Under the pieces are notes generated by a model that worked only from the letters and a program-made list of their open reading frames with translations, was not told the DNA's origin and made no database searches. 64,000 nucleotides of DNA from JAICYJ01 sp038212095 (GTDB lineage Bacteria; Actinomycetota; Thermoleophilia; Gaiellales; JAICJC01), in contig JBBQUW010000003.1 of assembly GCA_038212095.1 (NCBI GenBank), forward strand, positions 62,001 through 126,000, given 5' to 3'. The translations under genes were made by a program, and so were the position numbers. Below, one piece after another: positions 41,924 to 49,832 of the stretch; the first letter of the stretch is position 1; each line of letters starts with the position of its first letter.

Positions 41924-43167
41924 ACCACCCGCAGGCAGAGGCGGTGGCGCCGCCGCTGCGCCGGCAGCGCAACTTCCTGCGCCTGTGGGTGGGTGAGTCG
42001 ATCTCGTCGCTCGGCTCCCAGGTGACCGAGCTGGCGCTGCCGCTGGTCGCGGTGCTGACGCTGAACGCCGGCCCACTCGAGATGGGCCTGCTGACGGCGG
42101 CGGGCCTGGGCCCATACCTGGTCGTGGCGTTGCCGGCCGGCGCCTGGATCGACCGCCTGCGGGCACGGCGACGCCTGATGATCCTTGCCGACCTCGGCCG
42201 AGCGGCACTGCTGGTGTCGGTGCCGCTGGCCTACGCTCTGGGCGGCCTGACGATCGCACAGCTGTACCTCGTGTCGGTGGCAGGCGGAACGCTGACGGTG
42301 CTGTTCAACACCGCGTTCACCACCCTGCTGCCCGGGATGGTGCACGATCAGCAGCTGGCCGACGCCAACGGCCGGCTCCAGACCAGCTCCGCGGCCGCTC
42401 AGGTGGCCGGCCCGGGCGTGGCCGGGCTGATGGTGCAGGCATTCTCGGCGCCGCTCGCGATCCTGGTCGACGCCGTCTCCTACCTGGCCAGCGCGGCCGC
42501 CCTGGCGCGAATCACCACCGTGGAGCGAGAGCCGCCGCCGTCGCAGCGGCGGGCGCTGAGGGCAGAGATCGGCGAGGGGCTGCGGTTCGTGGCCGGCGAG
42601 GGCTCGCTGCGGGCGATCGCAGGCAGCGCCGCCACTCTGAACCTGTTTGGCATCTTGGTGCTCTCGATCCTGGTGCTGTATGCCCGCCGCGACCTGCACC
42701 TCTCGCCGGCCTCGATCGGCCTGATCTTCGCCTCCGGCGGCGTTGGAGCGGTGATCGGCGCCGTGATCGCTTCGCCGCTGGCACGACGGATCGGGCAGGG
42801 CCGGGCGATCTTCGCGGCCAGCGCGTGGTTCAGTGTCGGGCTGCTCGTCATCCCACTCGCGACCGGGCCGCACGCCGCTCTGATCCTGGCCGGCAACGAG
42901 CTGCTGGGCGGCGTCGCGGTGATGGTGTTCGACGTCAACGCGATGACGCTGGCGCAGCGCTCGACGGGACAGGGGATGCTGGGCCGAGTGAGCGCAACGC
43001 TCGGTTTCCTGACGCAGGGCGCCAAGCCGCTGGGCGCGCTGCTCGGTGGCGTGCTGGGCGAGCTGCTGGGTCTGCACGGAGCGCTGTGGGTGGCCGCGGC
43101 CGGTGGCACGCTGACCGTTCTGTGGACGTGGTTCTCGCCGCTCAGGCAGCCGCCCGCCACGGCATAG
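41920..43167 (+). CDS. MFS transporter
   Basis: 415 aa with about 12 hydrophobic segments. It starts LWVGESISSLGSQVTELALPLVAV, with LPAGAWIDRLRARRRLMILADLGRA as the loop 2-3 signature, typical of the enterobactin/macrolide-exporter-like (DHA3) MFS group. The GTG at 41920 overlaps the DUF4097 stop, so it is the last gene of the RHH operon. The substrate is not known. Confidence 0.85.
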   Translation: MNHPQAEAVAPPLRRQRNFLRLWVGESISSLGSQVTELALPLVAVLTLNAGPLEMGLLTAAGLGPYLVVALPAGAWIDRLRARRRLMILADLGRAALLVSVPLAYALGGLTIAQLYLVSVAGGTLTVLFNTAFTTLLPGMVHDQQLADANGRLQTSSAAAQVAGPGVAGLMVQAFSAPLAILVDAVSYLASAAALARITTVEREPPPSQRRALRAEIGEGLRFVAGEGSLRAIAGSAATLNLFGILVLSILVLYARRDLHLSPASIGLIFASGGVGAVIGAVIASPLARRIGQGRAIFAASAWFSVGLLVIPLATGPHAALILAGNELLGGVAVMVFDVNAMTLAQRSTGQGMLGRVSATLGFLTQGAKPLGALLGGVLGELLGLHGALWVAAAGGTLTVLWTWFSPLRQPPATA

Positions 43168-43174
43168 GCGGGGA

Positions 43175-44014
43175 TCAGGCGGGGGTCAGGCGCAGCAGCG
43201 CGACCTCCGGCCGGGCGAGCAGCCGAAACGGCACCAGCGTCGTGCCGGTGCCCCGCGAGACGACCAGCGTCGTCTCGCCGACCCGGTGCACGCCCGCCAA
43301 GTAGCGCCACTCGGTGTGCGACAGTCGGATGCGTCCGCGTGGCGTGGGCAGGCAGATCTGGCCGCCATGCAGGTGTCCGGCCAGCACCAGCGCGCAGCCG
43401 CCCGCGGGCAGGTCGTCGACCACGTCGGGGAAGTGCGAGAGCAGGATGCGGAAGGCGCCGGGGGTGCGAAACAGCTCGAGCGGGCGGGCCGTGCCATTCG
43501 ACCAGGCATCGGGCTCCATGCCCGCGATCTCGATCACGCGGCCGTTCGTCTCGACGGTCACGCTGCGGTCGCGCAGTAGCTGCATCGGCGCGGCGCCCCA
43601 GCTGTCCGGAACGACGCCGTGCGAGAAGGGGTCGCGGGTGGCGCCCGTATCGTGGTTTCCGAGCGACCCGAACATGCCAAGCGGCGGATCGAGCCGCGCC
43701 AGCTGCTCGATCACGGTCGCCGCTCCGCGCGGGCGGGTGATGATGTCGCCGGTCACCACCACCATGTCCGGTTGCTGCTCGACGCCGTATGCGACCGCCA
43801 TCTGCATCGTGCGCAGGTTGAACGACGGGCTGCCCGCGTGGAAGTCGGATAGGTGCAGGATTGAGAGGCCGTCCAGCTCGGGCGGGAGGCCGACCACCGG
43901 CAGCGACAGCTCGTGCGTCTCCAGCCACTGCGACTCGAACAGACCCCAGGCGGCGAGCGCGCCACCTGCCGCAATCGCCGCCGACAACGCCCCGCGCCCG
44001 GCGCTATTCGCCAC
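43175..44014 (-). CDS. Membrane-anchored metallophosphoesterase (YkuE/YaeI-like)
   Basis: 279 aa with an N-terminal helix (about 8-25) and a calcineurin-like phosphoesterase domain. All motifs are present: HLSDFHAGS (D-x-H), VVTGDIITRP (GD), GSLGNHD (GNHD) and LAGHLHGGQICLP (GH-x-H). The usual role is cleavage of lipid A precursors or other phosphodiesters at the membrane. The GTG at 44014 overlaps the small upstream gene by 11 bp and faces the MFS gene with a 7-bp gap. Confidence 0.88.
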   Translation of the reverse strand: MANSAGRGALSAAIAAGGALAAWGLFESQWLETHELSLPVVGLPPELDGLSILHLSDFHAGSPSFNLRTMQMAVAYGVEQQPDMVVVTGDIITRPRGAATVIEQLARLDPPLGMFGSLGNHDTGATRDPFSHGVVPDSWGAAPMQLLRDRSVTVETNGRVIEIAGMEPDAWSNGTARPLELFRTPGAFRILLSHFPDVVDDLPAGGCALVLAGHLHGGQICLPTPRGRIRLSHTEWRYLAGVHRVGETTLVVSRGTGTTLVPFRLLARPEVALLRLTPA

Positions 44015-44204
44015 GCACGCTGTCGAACTCGTCGCGCAGTCGCCGGCGCGCCGCGGCGATCCGCTCGCGCAGCATCTCGACGCGCTCGGCGTCGGCAGAG
44101 TGACCGTTGCCGGACGAGGCCACGCCGCGCTCGCGCGTGACGTACATCCAGACCGCGGCGGCGAGGGCGGCAAGCGCGGCAACTGCTCCGATCAAACGTC
44201 GCAT
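44004..44204 (-). CDS. Small single-helix membrane protein
   Basis: 66 aa: an N-terminal transmembrane helix (LIGAVAALAALAAAVWMYV, about 4-22) followed by a charged segment with an amphipathic coiled-coil pattern (AERVEMLRERIAAARRRLRDEF). No family recognised. Its TAGACT box (44212-44217) is 7 nt before the ATG and its end overlaps the phosphoesterase gene, so the two are co-expressed. Confidence 0.6.
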   Translation of the reverse strand: MRRLIGAVAALAALAAAVWMYVTRERGVASSGNGHSADAERVEMLRERIAAARRRLRDEFDSVRGE

Positions 44205-44306
44205 CGCCAGCAGTCTACCGCGGCCGTCAGCGAGCCCGCGAGTGTGGCCACGCGCGTCGCGTATCCCGTGGAAGTACGCTCGCGCAGTCGATCGAAGGAG
44301 CACCAC

Positions 44307-45287
44307 GTGATCGTGCATACGCGGATTGAAAGCCCGCACCTTGGCAGCAACCTATTGGGGGATCCCAGCGACCGGGATCTGTTCGTGTACCTGCCTCCCG
44401 GCTATGAGGACTCTGATCGCCGGTACCCGACCGCGTACTTCCTGCACGCCTACGGCACCAGCGCCGCCGAGGTGGTGACCCCAGAGACGGATGGTGAGCG
44501 TTGGCGCCCACCGATCGAGGACGTGCTCGACCCGGTGTTCACCCGCATGGGCGTGCCGCCCATGATCGTCGTCATCCCAGACGGCAACTCGCGCTACGGC
44601 TGTGGCCAGTGGGTGGACTCACCCGTAACGGGCAACTTCGAACACTACGTGGTGGAAGACGTCGTGCGCTTCGTCGATGCCAGCCACCGCACCGTCGCCA
44701 GCCCACGCAGCCGGGGCGTGTTCGGCTTCTCGTCGGGAGGATTCGGCGCCTGGCACCTCGCCTCGCTGCATCCCGAGGTGTTCTGCGCGATGGCGGTGCT
44801 CTCTGCGGACTCGTTCCTAGACCTGACGCACAAGTTCATTCCCTACAAGTACCTCGACAGCATCTGGCCCGAGGCGCCGAACGGACCAGTCGAAGGCAAC
44901 GTCTGGTCGGAGATCGTCTACGACTACTCAGCCACCTACTCACCCAACCCCGCGCTGCCACCGTTCTACGTCGACCTCCCCGTCGCATTCCCCAGCGGCG
45001 AGCTGGTTCAGGAGGTGTGGGACCGCTGGCTGGCCTTTGACCCGGTCGTCAACGTGCACGTCCGACTCGACCAGCTCCGAAAGCTGTCCGGCATCCTGCT
45101 CGACGCCGGCTCCAGCGACGACTACAACCTGCACTGGGGCCACCGGCTGCTCAGCCATCACCTCCACCAGGCCGGCATCGCCCACGACCACCGAGAGAAC
45201 GCGGGTAATCACGGCGGCCGGTCATACGAGCGCTACCAGGTCGCACTTGAGTGGCTCTCCCACGTCCTGGAAGGCGAGGTTCACTAG
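44307..45287 (+). CDS. Esterase of the EstA/antigen 85-like alpha/beta hydrolase family
   Basis: 326 aa without an obvious signal peptide. RDLFVYLPPGYEDSDRRYPTAYFLHAYG is the fold start, the nucleophile elbow is FGFSSGGFGAWHLA (Ser), and a late Asp (DAGSSDDYNLHWGH) and His (ENAGNHGGRSYERY) complete the triad. It resembles putative tributyrin esterases. A GAAGGAG site (44294-44300) precedes the GTG at 44307, so it has a normal leader. Confidence 0.85.
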   Translation: MIVHTRIESPHLGSNLLGDPSDRDLFVYLPPGYEDSDRRYPTAYFLHAYGTSAAEVVTPETDGERWRPPIEDVLDPVFTRMGVPPMIVVIPDGNSRYGCGQWVDSPVTGNFEHYVVEDVVRFVDASHRTVASPRSRGVFGFSSGGFGAWHLASLHPEVFCAMAVLSADSFLDLTHKFIPYKYLDSIWPEAPNGPVEGNVWSEIVYDYSATYSPNPALPPFYVDLPVAFPSGELVQEVWDRWLAFDPVVNVHVRLDQLRKLSGILLDAGSSDDYNLHWGHRLLSHHLHQAGIAHDHRENAGNHGGRSYERYQVALEWLSHVLEGEVH

Positions 45288-45325
45288 GCCACCCGCCGAC
45301 CGTGAGGAACGCGACGTGGTGGGCG

Positions 45326-45820
45326 TCAGCAGGCGGACCACAGCCCGCGTCCCGCCAGCGCCGCCTGCTGCTCCAGTGCCGCCAGCTCGGCCGCGTGCGC
45401 CGTGTTCGGCGGGATCGAGAGGGTGCGGGCGTAGCCTGCGGCAACCAGCCGCGCGTTGACGAACAGAGGCGGCCGACCCTGGCGCTCCAGGTAGATGTAG
45501 GCCAGCCAGCGCCCGTAGCGGTCGTGCCGCTCGCGGTCGTAGACCAGCTCGACACGCGCCCCCGTCAGCAGGTGCTTGGTGTAGGCGGACGCCTCCGGCC
45601 CGTAACAGCCCACCGGGCGATGCGGATCGACGGTCTCAGGCGTGTCGATGCCCAGCAGCCGCACGTCGTAGGTGTGCGAACCGGCCGTCACGTACACGGT
45701 GTCGCCATCGACAACCCTGGACACCGTTGCGCGCGACGGCGGTAGAGCGTCGCCGCGCAGCCACCACCAGCCGGCCGCGGCCAGCAGGCAGACGATCAGT
45801 ATCGAGGTGATCCGGCGCAT
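45326..45820 (-). CDS. Secreted or membrane-anchored thermonuclease (SNase-like)
   Basis: 164 aa. An N-terminal signal or anchor (ITSILIVCLLAAAGWWW) precedes a staphylococcal-nuclease domain with VVDGDTVYV, the catalytic Arg and Asp/Glu in VRLLGIDTPE, and the second Arg in RHDRYGRWLAYIYL. It degrades DNA and RNA outside the cytoplasm in known members. TAGCCT (45827-45832) ends 6 nt before the ATG. Confidence 0.88.
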   Translation of the reverse strand: MRRITSILIVCLLAAAGWWWLRGDALPPSRATVSRVVDGDTVYVTAGSHTYDVRLLGIDTPETVDPHRPVGCYGPEASAYTKHLLTGARVELVYDRERHDRYGRWLAYIYLERQGRPPLFVNARLVAAGYARTLSIPPNTAHAAELAALEQQAALAGRGLWSAC

Positions 45821-45851
45821 CCCACGAGGCTAGGCCACCTGGCGTCGCATG

Positions 45852-46586
45852 TCAGTCACGCGGCGTGACGATCGCATCACAGAGCCGCACCGTCGCGAGT
45901 CCGCGCGCCTCGAGCCGGGCACAGATCAGCGGCAGGGCGGCCGCGGTCGCCTGCCAGCTTCCGCGGGCGGCGTAGGCGTCCGAGTCGTGCAGCAGGATGA
46001 TCTCGCCGCCGGTGAGCGACCGCGCGGCCGAGGCCGCGATCGACGCGGCGGTCGCGCCGGCCCGCCAGTCCCACCCCCAGCGCGTCCATCCCGCCACCGC
46101 CAGCCGGTGCCGGCGGGCGTAGGCGAGCGTACCGATGCCGGCAGCGCCGTAGGGAGCGCGCAGCACCGATACCGATGATCCCAGCTCGTCCTCGACCTCA
46201 CCCCGGCCCCGCTCCAGATCGCGGGCGACAGCGCCCGGCGTCATCAGCGCGTGCGGCCGGTGGCGGTCACCGTGCAGCGCCACCGCGTGCCCGGCGGCCA
46301 CGATCTCGGCCAGCAGTCCGCGATGGCGGCGCACCTGCTCACCAACGACGAAGAACGTGGCATGGGCGCGAGCCCGTTCCAGCGCCTCCAGCACTGCCGG
46401 TGTGCCGTACGGGTGTGGCCCGTCGTCGAACGTCAGCGCCACCATCGCAGCCGCGCCGGGCAGCCGGGTGATCGTCGCGGGGAAGCGGCGGCAGGGAACG
46501 GCCAGCGAGGGCGCGGCGTTCACCGCCAGCGCGACGCCCGCAAACGAGATCAGGCCGAAGGCACGATCGATCGCGGGCCGGCTCAT
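45852..46586 (-). CDS. Polysaccharide deacetylase (NodB-like)
   Basis: 244-aa CE4 enzyme with an N-terminal hydrophobic segment. Motif 1 is ALTFDDGPHPYGT with the catalytic base and metal Asp, motif 2 is ALHGDRHRPH with the metal His pair, motif 3 is LRAPYGAAG, and a late LLHDSDAY supplies the last His. It probably removes acetyl groups from a cell-wall glycan. The ATG at 46586 lies 5 bp after the glycosyltransferase stop, so they form one unit. Confidence 0.88.
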   Translation of the reverse strand: MSRPAIDRAFGLISFAGVALAVNAAPSLAVPCRRFPATITRLPGAAAMVALTFDDGPHPYGTPAVLEALERARAHATFFVVGEQVRRHRGLLAEIVAAGHAVALHGDRHRPHALMTPGAVARDLERGRGEVEDELGSSVSVLRAPYGAAGIGTLAYARRHRLAVAGWTRWGWDWRAGATAASIAASAARSLTGGEIILLHDSDAYAARGSWQATAAALPLICARLEARGLATVRLCDAIVTPRD

Positions 46587-46591
46587 CGGGA

Positions 46592-47788
46592 CTAGTGCGA
46601 CTGGACGTGCGCCGGGGAGACGCCGCCGTCCGCCAGCGCCTCGCCGGCGTGGCCGGCCTCGAGCACGCCGGCGACCAGCGCGCCCGCGATCGCAAGCCGC
46701 ACCACGGCGCGCGCCGGACGCGTGCGAATGGGGCGGGCGGACTGCCGCCATCCGCCGATCACGGCAGCCGCGGTGGGGCGGTCGAACAGCGCGTGGGCAC
46801 GATCGCTGCACGAGGGCGCGACATCCCGCCAGTAGCAGGGGTCGCCGAGCAGGCGGGCGAGATCGGTCTCGCGCTGTGCCAGCACCACCGTGCCGTGCCG
46901 GGACATGTGCCGGGCGTTGTCCTCGCCGTGGCCCGGCAACGGGTCGAACATCACCACCGGCAGCCGCACCCGGAACGCCTCGAGGCTGGTGACGCCGCCG
47001 GCATTCTGGATCAGCGCATCCGACGCAGCCATCAGGTCGGCCATGCGATCCGTGTAGCCCAGCACCGTCACGTCGTGGAGCGAGCGATCTGCCCGCAGCT
47101 GCCGTGCCAGAGACTCGTTCTTGGCGGTGACGACGATTGCGTGAAAGCCGTCGGCAGCATCCACCACGCGCGCAGCGCCGGTCAGGTTGCCGACGCCCCA
47201 CGCGCCCCCCACGATCAGCACCACCCGCGCATCATCGGCGATGCCGAACTCGGCCCGGACCGAGCGGCGAGCACCGGCCGCCGCCGTGAAGCGATGGACG
47301 GGCGGCTGAATCTGATCGACTCCGGCCACGTCGTGCCCTATCGCCAGGTTCTGGTCGAGGTCGGGGTGCAGCCACCCAGGGTGGGGATCGAAGTCAGTGA
47401 TCAGCGTCGAGCAGGGCACGCTCAGCCTGCCGCGGCGGCGCAGCCCGGCCAACGCGGCCGACACGAGCGGATAGGCCGAGACGACGTGCGTGTAGCCACC
47501 GCGTTCGATCCGCTCCAGCAACCGTGATGCGCGGCGCCACGAGAGCCACCGGCCCAGCAGCCGGATCAGCCGTGGCGAGCGGCTGGCGCGATACATCCAT
47601 CGCCACGACCAGGCGGCATGCAGTATCTGGAACCGGTACCCGTCGACGACGATTCGCGACAATCCGAGCATCGCCAGTCCATCGTCGATGTCGACCGTGG
47701 CGCCCTGCTCCTCCAGCTGCTCGCGCACGGCGCGTGACGCCGCATCGTGCCCCGCCCCGACGGGAGCCGAGAGGATGAGTACGCGCAT
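46592..47788 (-). CDS. MGDG synthase/MurG-like GT28 glycosyltransferase
   Basis: 398 aa. The N-terminal MGDG synthase domain begins LILSAPVGAGHDAASRAVREQL and holds TLITDFDPHPGWLHP; the C-terminal GT28 part has VLIVGGAWGVGNL and DALIQNAGGVTSLEAFRVRLPVVMF, binding a nucleotide sugar. It probably glycosylates diacylglycerol. The ATG at 47788 is preferred to that at 47800 because a TATGAT box (47796-47801) covers the latter and ends 7 nt before the former. A single helix near the C-terminus may anchor it. Confidence 0.83.
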   Translation of the reverse strand: MRVLILSAPVGAGHDAASRAVREQLEEQGATVDIDDGLAMLGLSRIVVDGYRFQILHAAWSWRWMYRASRSPRLIRLLGRWLSWRRASRLLERIERGGYTHVVSAYPLVSAALAGLRRRGRLSVPCSTLITDFDPHPGWLHPDLDQNLAIGHDVAGVDQIQPPVHRFTAAAGARRSVRAEFGIADDARVVLIVGGAWGVGNLTGAARVVDAADGFHAIVVTAKNESLARQLRADRSLHDVTVLGYTDRMADLMAASDALIQNAGGVTSLEAFRVRLPVVMFDPLPGHGEDNARHMSRHGTVVLAQRETDLARLLGDPCYWRDVAPSCSDRAHALFDRPTAAAVIGGWRQSARPIRTRPARAVVRLAIAGALVAGVLEAGHAGEALADGGVSPAHVQSH

Positions 47789-47795
47789 TGGGTGG

Positions 47796-47801
47796 ATCAT
47801 A
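47796..47801 (-). promoter_or_regulatory. -10 box of the GT28 gene (decides start)
   Basis: TATGAT on the minus strand, 7 nt before the ATG at 47788; it overlaps an upstream in-frame ATG at 47800, which therefore cannot be the start of a leaderless message. Confidence 0.5.
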
Positions 47802-47863
47802 CAGAGGCGCCTACCGACGAGGTGGGCGGGGTCGAGTGCTCGAGGTGGGCTGCCAGGGCAGGT

Positions 47864-49618
47864 TCACAGCGCAGCGCCGACGTCCTGCCGCTCTGCGAGC
47901 GACACCAGCGGATAGTGGCCGTCGCTCTTTCGCAGCACACCGTCGGCGATCAGGCCATCGATCGCGGCCAGCACGTGCTTCTCGGTTCGGTGCGAGAGCT
48001 CGCCGTAGCTGGACAGCCGGTTGTGGCCGGCGCTGATCAGGTCGCGGCCGCGGCCGCCTCGCAGGATCTGCGTCAGCCTGGTGCGCCCGACTCCGCCGCG
48101 GGTCTCGTCCACGGCGAGCAGAACCGCGGCCCGCTCGTCGACCGCCAGCGGCGATCGCTGCGCGCGGTCGCCATGGTTGTCGCAGCACTGCTCGTCCGGC
48201 CGCGGCGCTGGGGTATCGCCGAAGTAGCCAAGCAGAACCTCGCGCCGGCAGCGCTCTCCAGCGGCGTAGGCGTCCATCGCCTTGAGCCGGTCCCAGCGCA
48301 GGTTCTCCTGACGCTTCATCGCCACCATCGCGGCCGCCAGGTGCGGTCGGCTGAGGGATGGCGCAGCCGCCCGTCCGGCAAGGCTGCCGCCGCGTGCCGG
48401 GAACAGCTCCAGCGCGCCGGCACGCTCCAGCACCGCGACGGCGACCCGCGGCTCGCCCACCGGCAGCTCGGAGTCATGTACCGCGAACACGCCGTTTGCG
48501 TCGGCGCGCGACGCGAGCACGCCGTGCACCTGCTCCAGCTGCTGTGCGCTCAGCCGCGCCCGCTCGATGAAGAACACCACCAGCCCCTTGTCCGCGGGCG
48601 AGTAGAGCAGCGTGCAGACGGCCGGCAGACCGTCGCGACCGGCGCGGCCGGCCTGCTGGTAGTACTCCTCGGGAGATGACGGGATGGTCCAGTGGACGAC
48701 CGACCGCACGTCCGCCTTGTCGATGCCCATGCCGAAGGCGGTGGTGGCGGTGATCGCCTGCAGCTCGCCGTCCAGAAACTCACGCAGCGTGCGTGAACGC
48801 TGGTCGCTCGGCAGCCCGGCGTGGTACGGCGCAGCCGAGATGCCATCGGCGAGCAGGTGCGCCGCCACCTCCTCGCAGGTCTTGCGGCGCCCGCAGTAGA
48901 TGACGGCCGGAAGCCGGCTGCGGTCCTTGAGGTGGGCCAGCAGCATGCGCGGCTTGCCGGCGTCGCCGGCCACCTGCACGACCTCGAAGAAGAGGTTGGG
49001 CCGATCGAATCCCGTGCGCGCCATGACGGGATCGCGAAGCCCGAGCGCCTGCACGATGTCGCGCGCCACGCGCGGCGTGGCGGTGGCAGTCAGCGCCATC
49101 GTGGGTGGCGATCCGAGGCGGGCGCGGACATCGGCCAGTCGGAGGTAGTCGGGGCGGAAGTCGTGCCCCCACTCCGAGAGGCAGTGCGCCTCGTCGATGG
49201 CCAGTCGAGTGACGTCCGCCTCGCCGATGGCATCCAGGAAGCGGCGGCTCGTGAATCGCTCTGGCGCCACGTAGACGAGGCGCGTCACGCCCGAGGCGAT
49301 CCGCTGCAGCGCGGCGGCCACGTCATCACCGGTCATGCTGGAGGCGATCATCTCGACGTCGTGGTGTCCGCGGGCACGCAGGGCGGCGCACTGATCCTGC
49401 ATGAGGGCGATCAGGGGCGAGACGACCAGCGTGACGCCGCTGTCGAGCAGCGCCGGTAGCTGGTAGCAGAGCGACTTGCCGGATCCGGTGGGCATGATCG
49501 CCAGCACGTCGCGGCCGGCCATGGTGCCCTCGACAGCGTCGAGCTGTCCGGGCCGAAAGGCGGGGAAGCCGAACAGGCGCTCGAGGTCGGCATCAAGGTC
49601 GCGTGCAGTCGTCTCCAC
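47864..49618 (-). CDS. recQ: ATP-dependent DNA helicase RecQ
   Basis: 584-aa superfamily 2 helicase. It has FRPGQLDAVEG (motif 0), IMPTGSGKSLCYQLPAL (I), VVSPLIALMQDQ (Ia), IDEAHCLSEWGHDFRPDY (II), MALTATATP (III), and AFGMGIDKADVRSVVHW with YYQQAGRAGRDG (V and VI). The RQC zinc module shows RCRREVLLGYFGD and CCDNHG, and a winged-helix region follows. No clear HRDC domain is present. The GTG at 49618 is chosen because longer frames run into the dispersed repeats. Confidence 0.93.
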   Translation of the reverse strand: METTARDLDADLERLFGFPAFRPGQLDAVEGTMAGRDVLAIMPTGSGKSLCYQLPALLDSGVTLVVSPLIALMQDQCAALRARGHHDVEMIASSMTGDDVAAALQRIASGVTRLVYVAPERFTSRRFLDAIGEADVTRLAIDEAHCLSEWGHDFRPDYLRLADVRARLGSPPTMALTATATPRVARDIVQALGLRDPVMARTGFDRPNLFFEVVQVAGDAGKPRMLLAHLKDRSRLPAVIYCGRRKTCEEVAAHLLADGISAAPYHAGLPSDQRSRTLREFLDGELQAITATTAFGMGIDKADVRSVVHWTIPSSPEEYYQQAGRAGRDGLPAVCTLLYSPADKGLVVFFIERARLSAQQLEQVHGVLASRADANGVFAVHDSELPVGEPRVAVAVLERAGALELFPARGGSLAGRAAAPSLSRPHLAAAMVAMKRQENLRWDRLKAMDAYAAGERCRREVLLGYFGDTPAPRPDEQCCDNHGDRAQRSPLAVDERAAVLLAVDETRGGVGRTRLTQILRGGRGRDLISAGHNRLSSYGELSHRTEKHVLAAIDGLIADGVLRKSDGHYPLVSLAERQDVGAAL

Positions 49619-49669
49619 ACCGGAAGTGTCCCACGGCCCACGGACAGGCGAGCCGGCGGCCGCGCCCCG

Positions 49670-49691
49670 AATTATTGGAGTCAAAGCCCTG
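49670..49691 (+). repeat. 22-bp dispersed repeat, copy 2
   Basis: Exact copy of the repeat with core ATTGGAGTCAAAGCCC, in the 214-bp gap upstream of recQ. This gap (49619-49832) otherwise shows no gene. Confidence 0.85.
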
Positions 49692-49767
49692 TCGTGGGGG
49701 AGTTGCGCGATCGACACCAGATCGCGACAGGTGCGCGGCATGGTTGGGCCGATCGCCGCTCGAGCCG

Positions 49768-49789
49768 AATTATTGGAGTCAAAGCCCTG
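49768..49789 (+). repeat. 22-bp dispersed repeat, copy 3
   Basis: Exact copy in the same orientation as copy 2, 98 bp downstream of it. Both copies are preceded by CCGA and followed within a few bases by GTGG. Confidence 0.85.
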
Positions 49790-49832
49790 CTGTGGGCGGT
49801 GCTGTCGATCGTGATGGATTCGTTACGCGCGG

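Noticed and set aside
40549..43077. An 842-aa open frame on the minus strand opposite the RHH, DUF4097 and MFS genes
   Set aside because: Antisense to clearly recognisable proteins, low-complexity composition, no ribosome site or promoter.
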